Made by a program: the position numbers and the translations under genes
IMG/VR virus record: IMGVR_UViG_3300017989_000199
Location: 1 to 42,057 of that record
Source: a virus
Direction: 5' to 3' (one strand)
Length of the DNA: 42,057 nucleotides
Notes under the pieces: generated by a model
Seen by the model: the letters and a program-made list of their open reading frames with translations, nothing else
Told to the model about the DNA's origin: nothing
Database searches by the model: none
Part shown: positions 20,135 through 26,575 of the stretch, one piece after another
How positions within the stretch are numbered: position 1 is the first letter of the stretch
How the letters are laid out: each line of letters starts with the position of its first letter

Positions 20135-20940
20135 TGCATAGTTTCAAATCATACATCTCAGAATCATCAGATCAGGAATGTGGTATCAAATATGGTAAGA
20201 TTCTTTTCGGGGAACTTCTAAAGAAGCCAGAGAAGGACACGAAGATCGAGCAGGATCTTACAAATCTTCTTTTGAATTATATCAACTATAATGATAAGAA
20301 TCCTAAGTTTGATAAGGCACTTCAGCAACTTATGAAATGTAAGACATATTTCAAGAAAGAACTTACCCCATCAGCGAGTGGGAGTGTATACCGTGGTCTT
20401 GATATTCCCCTATCAAGCATAGATCTTCCGTTTAAAGTGAAGACAATCAAAGAGTATGAAGAATATGAGATAACAGGATTTAAGCATATTGAAACTCGTC
20501 AGCATCGTCAGGGAAGTTCTATGTGGATGGCGTTTCCCGGAACGTATGTCCCAAGAACTATAGTTGAGAGTTGGACTGATAATCCAAATAGTTCATTTTT
20601 TGATAAGACAGAAATGTACTATATTAGTGTAATGTGGGAAGTACCGATTCAGAAAAACGAATTTATGTTTGATAGTGAGTATTTGGAATTGATCCGTGAT
20701 AGTGATCCCCTGAAGAGAATGGGTGATTTTTACATGGGAGAGGATGAGATCATCCGGGTTTCCCCCAAACCAATTCGAGGATTGCAGTGGGTTCGCCTAG
20801 AGAAATATAACAGTTACTGGGACTTTCCACCGGATCTTACTCTCCAAATGGGATTCAAAACTTCTGGTACAGAAGACGCTGGATCGAAAGAATTTACATC
20901 ATACGAACAGGGTGGAAAGTTGATAGTTAGGATTACTTAA
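20134..20940 (+). CDS. Putative head-packaged ADP-ribosyltransferase (Alt-like), copy 2
   Basis: The product is a 268-residue paralogue of the 15797 gene. I chose the ATG at 20134, not the one at 20131, because it gives MHSFKSYISE, aligned without a gap to MKSFKSYIKE of the paralogue; predicted gp21 cleavage follows ISE. Both proteins share QECGIKYGK, LFGELL and the K-C-K-T/R-T-C-K-T region. The transferase signature is Arg87 (VYRGL), Ser146 (ESWT) and Glu203-x-Glu205 (GEDEIIRV). Conservation of exactly these residues between otherwise diverged copies argues that they are catalytic. The gene lies directly before terminase, whose ATG follows its stop by one base. Host target unknown. Confidence 0.62.
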   Translation: MHSFKSYISESSDQECGIKYGKILFGELLKKPEKDTKIEQDLTNLLLNYINYNDKNPKFDKALQQLMKCKTYFKKELTPSASGSVYRGLDIPLSSIDLPFKVKTIKEYEEYEITGFKHIETRQHRQGSSMWMAFPGTYVPRTIVESWTDNPNSSFFDKTEMYYISVMWEVPIQKNEFMFDSEYLELIRDSDPLKRMGDFYMGEDEIIRVSPKPIRGLQWVRLEKYNSYWDFPPDLTLQMGFKTSGTEDAGSKEFTSYEQGGKLIVRIT

Positions 20941-20941
20941 T

Positions 20942-22831
20942 ATGACATTTACTAAAGATGGCTTTCAGGGAAACCCTTTGATTAAGGGTGCTGGAGCCCA
21001 ATTTCAATTTACAGAACAAATGGTCAAGGAATATCATCAGTGTATGATAGATCCCGTCTATTTTTGTAAGAAATATGTTAAGATTGTGCATATTGACCGT
21101 GGTTTAATTCCTTTTGATCTGTATTCATATCAGGAAAAGATGATTCAGACTGCATATGAGAACAGATTTATGATCTGTAAACTACCCCGGCAATGCGGCA
21201 AGAGTCTAAAACTAGATACGCCAATAGCCACACCAGATGGGTGGTCTACCATAGGTGATATACAAATTGGAGATATTATCTATGGTACTGAAGGACAAGA
21301 GATTGAAGTGCTTGGAAAAAGTCCCGTGTGGGATGACCATGATTGTTATAATGTAACATTTGACAATGGTGATACAATTGTAGCAGATGCAGAACATCTA
21401 TGGGAAGTATATTCTTCGCATTGGACTAAAGATGGTGGATGTAAAATCCTCGAAACGCAGCAACTTATCGAATATGTGAATAGGAAGAGAGGAAGTGGTA
21501 GGCCATATATCCAACTTCCAGATCCAGTTCAATATAGCGAGAAAGAATATACAATTCACCCATATATCCTTGGTATGTGGCTTGGGGATGGTAGATCTTC
21601 TGCTGGGCAGATAACATGTCATATAGATGATCTCCGTATCTATGAATCTAAGGTTCAATCCTTAAATGAATCTATCCTGAGCAAAAGTTTTGATAAAAGA
21701 AATGTAAATACATGGAATTTTACAATAAAAGATTTAACCACAAGGCTCAGAGAATTGGGAGTGCAGCATAATAAGCACATACCAATGTCTTATATGCGAG
21801 GATCTATAGAGCAGAGAATGGATCTCGTTCGTGGACTTATGGATACAGATGGTTGGTCCAGACCAAACAACAATGGCTATGAGTTTTACCAAAAATCAAA
21901 AGAGTTTTGTGAACAGTTCAGAGAACTTCTTGCATCCCTAGGAATTAAGAGCAGACTCCGCAAGAAGATTGTAAATGGAGACAAATATCATGTAGTGTCT
22001 TTTGCTACTGACAAAGAAGTATGTTTTCTCCCAAGAAAGAAAAAGATTGGGACCGGAGAGCAGAGACCAGAACAATCAAAACTGTATATCACCAACATCG
22101 AAAAGGTTGATAGTGTACCAGTTCAGTGTATAAGTGTTGATTCTAAAAACTCCCTCTTTCTTGCTGGTAAAGGATATATTCCAACACACAATACTGTATC
22201 GATCGGTGCTGGTGTGGTTCTTCATCATGCTCTCTTTCAGAAGGATAAAAAGGTTGCTATTCTCGCCAACAAGGGTGACATGGCAAAGAAGATCCTCGCA
22301 GATATCAAGAAGTCATTCCAGAACCTACCCAAATGGCTTCAACAGGGCGTGGTAGAATGGAATAAGACATCCGTTGAGTTTGAAAACGGGTCTAAGATCA
22401 TTGTTTCCGCCACTTCCTCTGACGCAGCCCGTGGTGACTCTTACTCACTCATTGTCCTAGACGAATTTGCGTTCATTGGTGAGAATCAAGCCGAAGAGTT
22501 CTTCAAGTCCGTGTATCCTACCATCTCATCCGGTACAGATAGTAAGATGGTTATTGTATCAACTCCAAATGGAATCAATCACTTTTATAGAATGTGGACG
22601 GAAGCGATTGAGAAAAGATCTGAATTTATTCCCATTGAAATCAATTGGTGGGATACTCCGGGCAGAGACGATGCTTGGAAAGAACAACAGATCAGAAATA
22701 CGAGCCAGAGAGACTTTGATCAAGAATTTGGATGTATTCATCCAGAAACAAAAATAACGGTAAGGCACAAAGAAACAGGAAATATAGAAACAATGCGTAT
22801 TATAGATTTTTATGATATTTGTTGTGTGTGA
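20942..22831 (+). CDS. gp17: Large terminase gp17, N-terminal part, with one intein and the N-half of a second
   Basis: The 629-residue polypeptide is terminase ATPase interrupted by protein-splicing elements. Residues 1-87 and 418-597 are terminase; residues 88-417 are a complete intein; residues 598-629 are the N-half of a split intein, after which the frame stops. Splicing of the first intein rebuilds PRQCGK-T, the Walker A motif. Walker B is SLIVLDE (502-508) and the coupling motif is STPNG (540-544). The polypeptide lacks the nuclease domain, which is encoded at 23495. The two extein parts here plus the downstream 291 residues give a spliced terminase of 558 residues, close to T4 gp17 (610). 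The ATPase pumps DNA into the prohead through the gp20 portal. Confidence 0.93.
   Translation: MTFTKDGFQGNPLIKGAGAQFQFTEQMVKEYHQCMIDPVYFCKKYVKIVHIDRGLIPFDLYSYQEKMIQTAYENRFMICKLPRQCGKSLKLDTPIATPDGWSTIGDIQIGDIIYGTEGQEIEVLGKSPVWDDHDCYNVTFDNGDTIVADAEHLWEVYSSHWTKDGGCKILETQQLIEYVNRKRGSGRPYIQLPDPVQYSEKEYTIHPYILGMWLGDGRSSAGQITCHIDDLRIYESKVQSLNESILSKSFDKRNVNTWNFTIKDLTTRLRELGVQHNKHIPMSYMRGSIEQRMDLVRGLMDTDGWSRPNNNGYEFYQKSKEFCEQFRELLASLGIKSRLRKKIVNGDKYHVVSFATDKEVCFLPRKKKIGTGEQRPEQSKLYITNIEKVDSVPVQCISVDSKNSLFLAGKGYIPTHNTVSIGAGVVLHHALFQKDKKVAILANKGDMAKKILADIKKSFQNLPKWLQQGVVEWNKTSVEFENGSKIIVSATSSDAARGDSYSLIVLDEFAFIGENQAEEFFKSVYPTISSGTDSKMVIVSTPNGINHFYRMWTEAIEKRSEFIPIEINWWDTPGRDDAWKEQQIRNTSQRDFDQEFGCIHPETKITVRHKETGNIETMRIIDFYDICCV
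21203..22192 (+). mobile_element. Contiguous LAGLIDADG intein in terminase Walker A
   Basis: The intein has 330 residues. Its first residue is Ser (codon 21203-21205) followed by LKLDTPIATPDGWSTIGDI, the standard N-terminal splicing block; block B is DTIVADAEHLW with the conserved His; the C-terminal block ends GYIPTHN, and the next extein residue is Thr, the required nucleophile. Two LAGLIDADG motifs lie at host-protein residues 209-217 (ILGMWLGDG) and 296-304 (VRGLMDTDG), each with the catalytic Asp, so the homing endonuclease looks intact. Insertion between Gly-Lys and Thr of the P-loop targets the least mutable part of the gene. Confidence 0.93.
22733..22828 (+). mobile_element. N-terminal half of a naturally split intein (AceL-TerL type)
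   Basis: After terminase residue 597 (QEFG) the sequence runs Cys-I-H-P-E-T-K-I-T-V and continues for 32 residues to a TGA stop at 22829. The Cys1 and the P-E-T-K-I-T-V strand fit intein block A. The piece is far too short for a normal N-intein (about 100 residues) but close to the 25-residue N-piece of the atypically split AceL-TerL intein, which is inserted in the same protein family. Its partner is encoded at 23495-23824. Confidence 0.85.
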
Positions 22832-22857
22832 ATTCTTTGGAGTATATACATACTAAT

Positions 22858-23502
22858 ATGAAAGAGTACATAATTTATAAATTAACTAGGGATTCTGATG
22901 GTCTAATTTACATTGGAACTACCAATTCAGACTGCTTTAGTACGCGAATGAGTGGGCATAGGATAAGTGATAGGTTTATAAATGATTCTTTCACCATACA
23001 AATACTTGTAAAATCAACCGATCCGAAAATTCATGATTTAGAAGAAAGTTATATTAAAAAATATGACTCATTCCATAATGGACTGAATGAAAGTATTGAT
23101 GGTAAGGGGAATCACCACGCACCAAATTTGACTACAGAGGGGTATAAATTTTCAAAAGAATCCAGAAAAAGAATGAGTGACGCAAAAAAGAATGGAAATT
23201 TTACTCCTTGGAATAAAGGGAAAAAGAACTGCTTCTCTGAAGAAACCATTAAAAAATTATCAGAAACCAGAAAAGGAAAGCAATGGGGACCAACAAAATT
23301 AACTGAAGATGAAGTTATATCTATAAGGGAAAGATACGAAAGTGGAGAATGTTTAGACGATCCGAATATAGGAAAAAGTTTAAAGAGTGGGTATATACAA
23401 ACGAGATTTAATATTTTTTGTAAAATTGTTTCTGAAGAATATGGATGCACTGAAAATAATATCAAAAGTATAATAAAAAGAAAGACATGGAACCATGTTT
23501 AA
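22858..23502 (+). CDS. GIY-YIG homing endonuclease between split-intein halves
   Basis: This free-standing 214-residue protein sits between the two intein halves. GIY-YIG motifs are YIIYKL (residues 4-9) and LIYIG (16-20), followed by Arg30 and His34. Two NUMOD3-type DNA-binding repeats follow: SKESRKRMSDAKK with G-N-F, and SEETIKKLSETRKGKQWGP. I chose the ATG at 22858 because the GIY motif then begins at residue 4; an in-frame TTG at 22819 would overlap the terminase fragment and adds no recognisable domain. TTGGAG lies about 15 bases upstream, rather far. The 3' end overlaps the C-half gene by 8 bases. It probably spreads the fractured locus by cutting uninterrupted terL. Confidence 0.88.
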   Translation: MKEYIIYKLTRDSDGLIYIGTTNSDCFSTRMSGHRISDRFINDSFTIQILVKSTDPKIHDLEESYIKKYDSFHNGLNESIDGKGNHHAPNLTTEGYKFSKESRKRMSDAKKNGNFTPWNKGKKNCFSEETIKKLSETRKGKQWGPTKLTEDEVISIRERYESGECLDDPNIGKSLKSGYIQTRFNIFCKIVSEEYGCTENNIKSIIKRKTWNHV

Positions 23503-23824
23503 AAGAAACTTAAAATATGAGATATTATCAGAAACCGGATGGAAAAATTTCTATGGTGTTCAGGAAACAAAGCACAAAAAATACTTGGACATAGAATTTT
23601 CCGATAGTTCTAACATAAAATGTTCTTTCGATCATCTTATTATGACTATAGATGGATGGAAAGAAGCAAGTAAATTAGATAAACTAGACTATATCTACAC
23701 AAAAAATAAAACACTGACAACAGTCAAAAAAATAATTGTTATAGATTCTCCGGTGACATTTTTTGATCCTCTGGGTGTAGAAGGTAACAATTCTTATTAT
23801 TCCAATAATTTGATTTCCCATAAC
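23495..23824 (+). mobile_element. C-terminal half of a naturally split intein (AceL-TerL type)
   Basis: There are 110 residues from MFKRNLKYEILSETGW to NNLISHN, followed by extein Cys. Block F is FFDPLGVEGNNSYYSNN and block G is LISHN|C, with the penultimate His and terminal Asn needed for splicing. From memory the AceL-TerL C-piece begins MFRTN, contains FNGIQKVE and ends GVVSHN at about 104 residues; the spacing and several positions agree (MFKRN, FYGVQETK, LISHN). No endonuclease domain remains inside the intein; the GIY-YIG gene upstream takes that place. Confidence 0.88.
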
Positions 23825-24700
23825 TGTGTATTTTATGGGTCTTCAAATACTCTTCTTTCAGGCCCATGTTTGGGTTCACTAGCACATGTGACTCCAATCC
23901 ACCAAAGTGGAGATGGTCTTGATGTATATGAGGATCCACAGGAAGATCATGAATATGTTATGACTGTGGATGTTGCGGCTGGTAATGAAATGGACTATTC
24001 CGCATTCTCCGTTATAGATATATCACAGTATCCATATAAAGTTGTTGCAAAATATAGGAACAATGAACTATCTACACTGGTATTTCCAGAAGTTATATAC
24101 CGTGTTGCAACTAAATATAATAAAGCGTGGGTTCTTATCGAACAGAACCAAGATGGCGGCCAAGTATCGAATGATCTTCATGATGATTTTGACTACGAGA
24201 ATATGATCTATGTTGTCCCGAGAGGGAGAAAGGGTCAGGTGGCTACATTGGAAGGATTTGGGAAGAAGGTTCAACTGGGGGTCAAGACATCCGCCGCAAC
24301 CAAGCGAATTGGATGTTCTATGCTCAAAACTCTGATGGAAGATCATAAACTCATCGTCGAGGATTTCGACACTGTGAGTGAGTTCTCCACTTTTGTTTCG
24401 AAGAGGAAATCTTTCGAAGCCGAAGTGGGTCGTCACGATGACTTGGTAATGACGCTCGTTTTGTTTGGGTGGCTCACATCCCAAGACATTTTTAATGAAT
24501 TACTTGATACAAATGTCAAGGAAGCGGCTCTGAGCGAACGCCGTCAGAAACAAGAAGAATTGATGACACCTATGGGATTCTTCGATGATGGAACCGCAGA
24601 TGACGACGGAGAGGATGACTATGTGGATGAAGAGGGTCAATTCTGGAAAGCAGTAAAACCAGAGGAAGACTTCAACGCTGGTGGGCTATTCCCGTTTTAA
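23495..24700 (+). CDS. gp17: Split-intein C-half fused to terminase gp17 C-terminal (nuclease) part
   Basis: The product has 401 residues. Residues 1-110 are the C-terminal intein half and residues 111-401 are the terminase remainder, beginning CVFYGSSNTLLSG, the conserved segment that follows QEF in T4-like terminases. Nuclease-domain acidic residues are visible as Asp159 (MTVDVAAG), Glu216 (VLIEQNQ) and Asp315/Asp316 (GRHDDLVMTL). It has its own ATG overlapping the endonuclease stop, so it is made as a separate polypeptide and must be joined to the 20942 product by protein trans-splicing to give functional terminase. The C-terminus (GGLFPF) is the usual phage terminase tail. The ribosome site is poor, so expression may depend on coupling. 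Confidence 0.92.
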   Translation: MFKRNLKYEILSETGWKNFYGVQETKHKKYLDIEFSDSSNIKCSFDHLIMTIDGWKEASKLDKLDYIYTKNKTLTTVKKIIVIDSPVTFFDPLGVEGNNSYYSNNLISHNCVFYGSSNTLLSGPCLGSLAHVTPIHQSGDGLDVYEDPQEDHEYVMTVDVAAGNEMDYSAFSVIDISQYPYKVVAKYRNNELSTLVFPEVIYRVATKYNKAWVLIEQNQDGGQVSNDLHDDFDYENMIYVVPRGRKGQVATLEGFGKKVQLGVKTSAATKRIGCSMLKTLMEDHKLIVEDFDTVSEFSTFVSKRKSFEAEVGRHDDLVMTLVLFGWLTSQDIFNELLDTNVKEAALSERRQKQEELMTPMGFFDDGTADDDGEDDYVDEEGQFWKAVKPEEDFNAGGLFPF

Positions 24701-24707
24701 CTAAATA
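24701..24707 (+). promoter_or_regulatory. Late-promoter-like box CTAAATA before the 24714 gene
   Basis: CTAAATA begins directly after the terminase stop codon and ends 6 bases before the ATG. T4 late transcription starts about 6 bases after the box, so the message would begin at or next to the ATG. No ribosome site is present. Confidence 0.45.
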
Positions 24708-24713
24708 TATCTG

Positions 24714-25685
24714 ATGACACATACTTTCCAACAAATTCGAGAAAAATCTGGTCTACTTCATGAGATATCAGTATTGAATCTAATATTCAATCCGGAATAT
24801 GTAAGTGGGAGCAGGAGTACCAGTATTTATTTCCCAGTCACCCAAAAAATGACTGAAATCTATAGTCAGGATACAGTAGCACTCCACTTTCTCCACAAGT
24901 TAAGTAGCCTTGACGCACTGATAAAAAACCAAAACAGGAAAAGGGTGACTATTTCTACGACATCTCATATAGATTATAACTATACTACACAGGAATTGGG
25001 TCGTGTAGAATATGAGGGGAACCTTTTCTTCGGGGTTTATGTGATTCGTGGACAGTCTACGTTTCGTGCCTTTGGAGATCTATATACCATTCCAGATAAC
25101 TCTGGAATGAAGTGGATTGATTACGAGAAATTATTCAGATCATTTCCAGATGAATACATGACCCCAGAGATAGAAAAACTTCATGCCGATGTCACAAGAA
25201 CAATTGTTAAATTTAATGAATTGTTCCATAGTAAGGTTCGAAGAGAGATTCCTGAAGTATATGGACAGGATGATCGTCCATATGGAAGATATCGAAAAAT
25301 TGATGGATTCGGTGATTTCATGGCTGATGTTGGTAAGAAGATTAGATATTTCATCAAAATGTACATTATGGGATGTAATAAGATCGTTGAGAAATATATT
25401 GAAGAACTAAAGCAGTTGAATGCTATTTCTATGCAAACTGCGAGTGGGGCATCTACTGAACCGTTCGCTGAGATTCTTATTGGAAATTACGTCATTGGAA
25501 ATGCTGTGGTATTCACTGGACAAAGAACATGGGTTGGCAGAGCCAGTGAGGTTAATAAGGCTAAAGCCATGATGACTTCCGCTGGTATTAATTATGATAT
25601 AGAAACAGAAAAAGATCCATTCATGCGTAAGGTATATGAATTACAAGACAAGACTATAGAAATCACAAAACGGTTAAACAGATAA
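24714..25685 (+). CDS. Putative head-packaged internal protein, family A copy 2
   Basis: The 323-residue protein starts MTHTFQQIREK, with a predicted gp21 cut after IRE (residue 10). It is a diverged paralogue of the 19097 product: both have (F)PVT-(E/Q)-K near residue 45, a His followed by L-x-x-L-I-x-x-Q-N (LDALIKNQN here), an I-S-T/A motif, and PD-(Q/N)-SG-x-(R/K)-WI. Helical segments fill the C-terminal half, again shared. No ribosome site precedes the ATG, and a CTAAATA box 6 bases upstream suggests a leaderless late message. The biochemical function is unknown; packaging in the capsid is inferred from the N-terminus only. Confidence 0.6.
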   Translation: MTHTFQQIREKSGLLHEISVLNLIFNPEYVSGSRSTSIYFPVTQKMTEIYSQDTVALHFLHKLSSLDALIKNQNRKRVTISTTSHIDYNYTTQELGRVEYEGNLFFGVYVIRGQSTFRAFGDLYTIPDNSGMKWIDYEKLFRSFPDEYMTPEIEKLHADVTRTIVKFNELFHSKVRREIPEVYGQDDRPYGRYRKIDGFGDFMADVGKKIRYFIKMYIMGCNKIVEKYIEELKQLNAISMQTASGASTEPFAEILIGNYVIGNAVVFTGQRTWVGRASEVNKAKAMMTSAGINYDIETEKDPFMRKVYELQDKTIEITKRLNR

Positions 25686-25698
25686 AGGAGCCGACAAG

Positions 25699-26082
25699 AT
25701 GATTAGTAAAAACATCAAAGAAAATAAGTATTCTGAGGCGGAAAATAATATATATTCAAAATTGTACGAAAAGTTGAATATAGCACTAGAACAAAAGAAA
25801 GACGAAATTGCGAGCAGCATCAAACTTGGAGAGGGTGCTGTAAAAGATTTTATCCAGAAGGATATGGAGCGTACTGGTAAGGATCTAAAGAAAGTAGGTC
25901 AGAAAGTATTCAAGCATCGTGCAGATAGTAAGGATGAAATTGAAAAGAAAGCTGCGGCTAGGAAGGCTAAAGCGGAAGTGAAAAAATCTAAAATCGAGTT
26001 GAAGAAGAAGAAACTCGATGCAAAGGCAGCGAAGATCGATTCAAAAACAGCATCGAAAAATAATTCAGCATCATCAGAATAA
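25699..26082 (+). CDS. Small lysine-rich prohead-core-like protein
   Basis: The protein has 127 residues. Residues about 18-45 read NIYSKLYEKLNIALEQKKDE, then I-A-S-S, which resembles the K-L-x-x-A-L-x-x-K-K-x-E-I-A motif of small prohead-core proteins in T4-like marine phages. The C-terminal half (about 70-127) is a continuous Lys/Ala-rich charged helix (KAKAEVKKSKIELKKKKLDA), likely coiled-coil or DNA/core-binding. A good AAAGGAG ribosome site precedes the start. The N-terminus has IKE at residues 6-8, a possible but weaker gp21 site. It could be a core scaffold component or an internal head protein. Confidence 0.55.
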   Translation: MISKNIKENKYSEAENNIYSKLYEKLNIALEQKKDEIASSIKLGEGAVKDFIQKDMERTGKDLKKVGQKVFKHRADSKDEIEKKAAARKAKAEVKKSKIELKKKKLDAKAAKIDSKTASKNNSASSE

Positions 26083-26091
26083 AGATCAAAA

Positions 26092-26505
26092 ATGAAAAAA
26101 TTTAAATTCCTTAGAGAAGAGTTCTTGACCCATATAAAGGGGAGGTCTAATGGAGAAATACATGAAATCCTTATCAATCCATCTCCAAGGGAACTCCAAA
26201 AGTCTAGTATAGGGAAAAATCTTGGTATTACTATAACTCCATCCAAAGATGCTATTGTTTTTAATGGATTTAAGTTAATGCATAAAGAAATTGAGTACAT
26301 CGCAGCAGAGTATGGTGGAAGTGCAGCGGATTTCAGGGCAACTTGGAATAGGGATTTTATACAAACAATTCATTTTTCTGAGGTTCAGAAAAAGCCCGAT
26401 CGGGCAGTTTATTACGCACAGAGATGTCCTTGGCTCAAAAAATATTCTTATATTGAGGCACTTGATATTGATGACCTTACTGATAGCACTTGGATAGATG
26501 ATTAA
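26092..26505 (+). CDS. Putative head-packaged internal protein of unknown function
   Basis: The 137-residue protein starts MKKFKFLREE, fitting the packaging signal with a predicted cut after LRE (residue 9). The mature part has mixed strands and helices with no motif I recognise; WNRDFIQTIHFSEVQ lies near residue 84 and the acidic end reads LDIDDLTDSTWIDD. No ribosome site is visible upstream, and the ATG comes 9 bases after the previous stop, so it may be read through coupling. It is the last cargo gene before the gp18 transcription unit. Confidence 0.58.
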   Translation: MKKFKFLREEFLTHIKGRSNGEIHEILINPSPRELQKSSIGKNLGITITPSKDAIVFNGFKLMHKEIEYIAAEYGGSAADFRATWNRDFIQTIHFSEVQKKPDRAVYYAQRCPWLKKYSYIEALDIDDLTDSTWIDD

Positions 26506-26528
26506 TCCCAAAACCTTTAAATTCACAT

Positions 26529-26552
26529 AAATCCTACATACTTGTAGAATTT
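26529..26552 (+). other. Short hairpin upstream of gp18
   Basis: AAAT-C-CTACA, loop TACT, TGTAG-A-ATTT forms a 9-pair hairpin with one mismatch in the 70-base gap before gp18. It is AT-rich, so it could be a weak terminator for the cargo operon or a leader element. The CCTACATA in its left arm resembles the CCTACTATA seen upstream of gp19, so a promoter role is also possible. Confidence 0.3.
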
Positions 26553-26575
26553 ATTACTCAAATAAGGAGTTAAAA

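Noticed and set aside
22819-22857. Upstream TTG start for the GIY-YIG gene in terL
   Set aside because: It adds 13 residues before the GIY core with no ribosome site; the ATG at 22858 places the motif near the N-terminus as usual.
22733-23824. Terminase broken by frameshift or stop, i.e. a pseudogene
   Set aside because: Both breakpoints carry intein residues (Cys1 at the first, His-Asn before Cys at the second), and the flanking terminase sequence is continuous with all ATPase and nuclease motifs intact.
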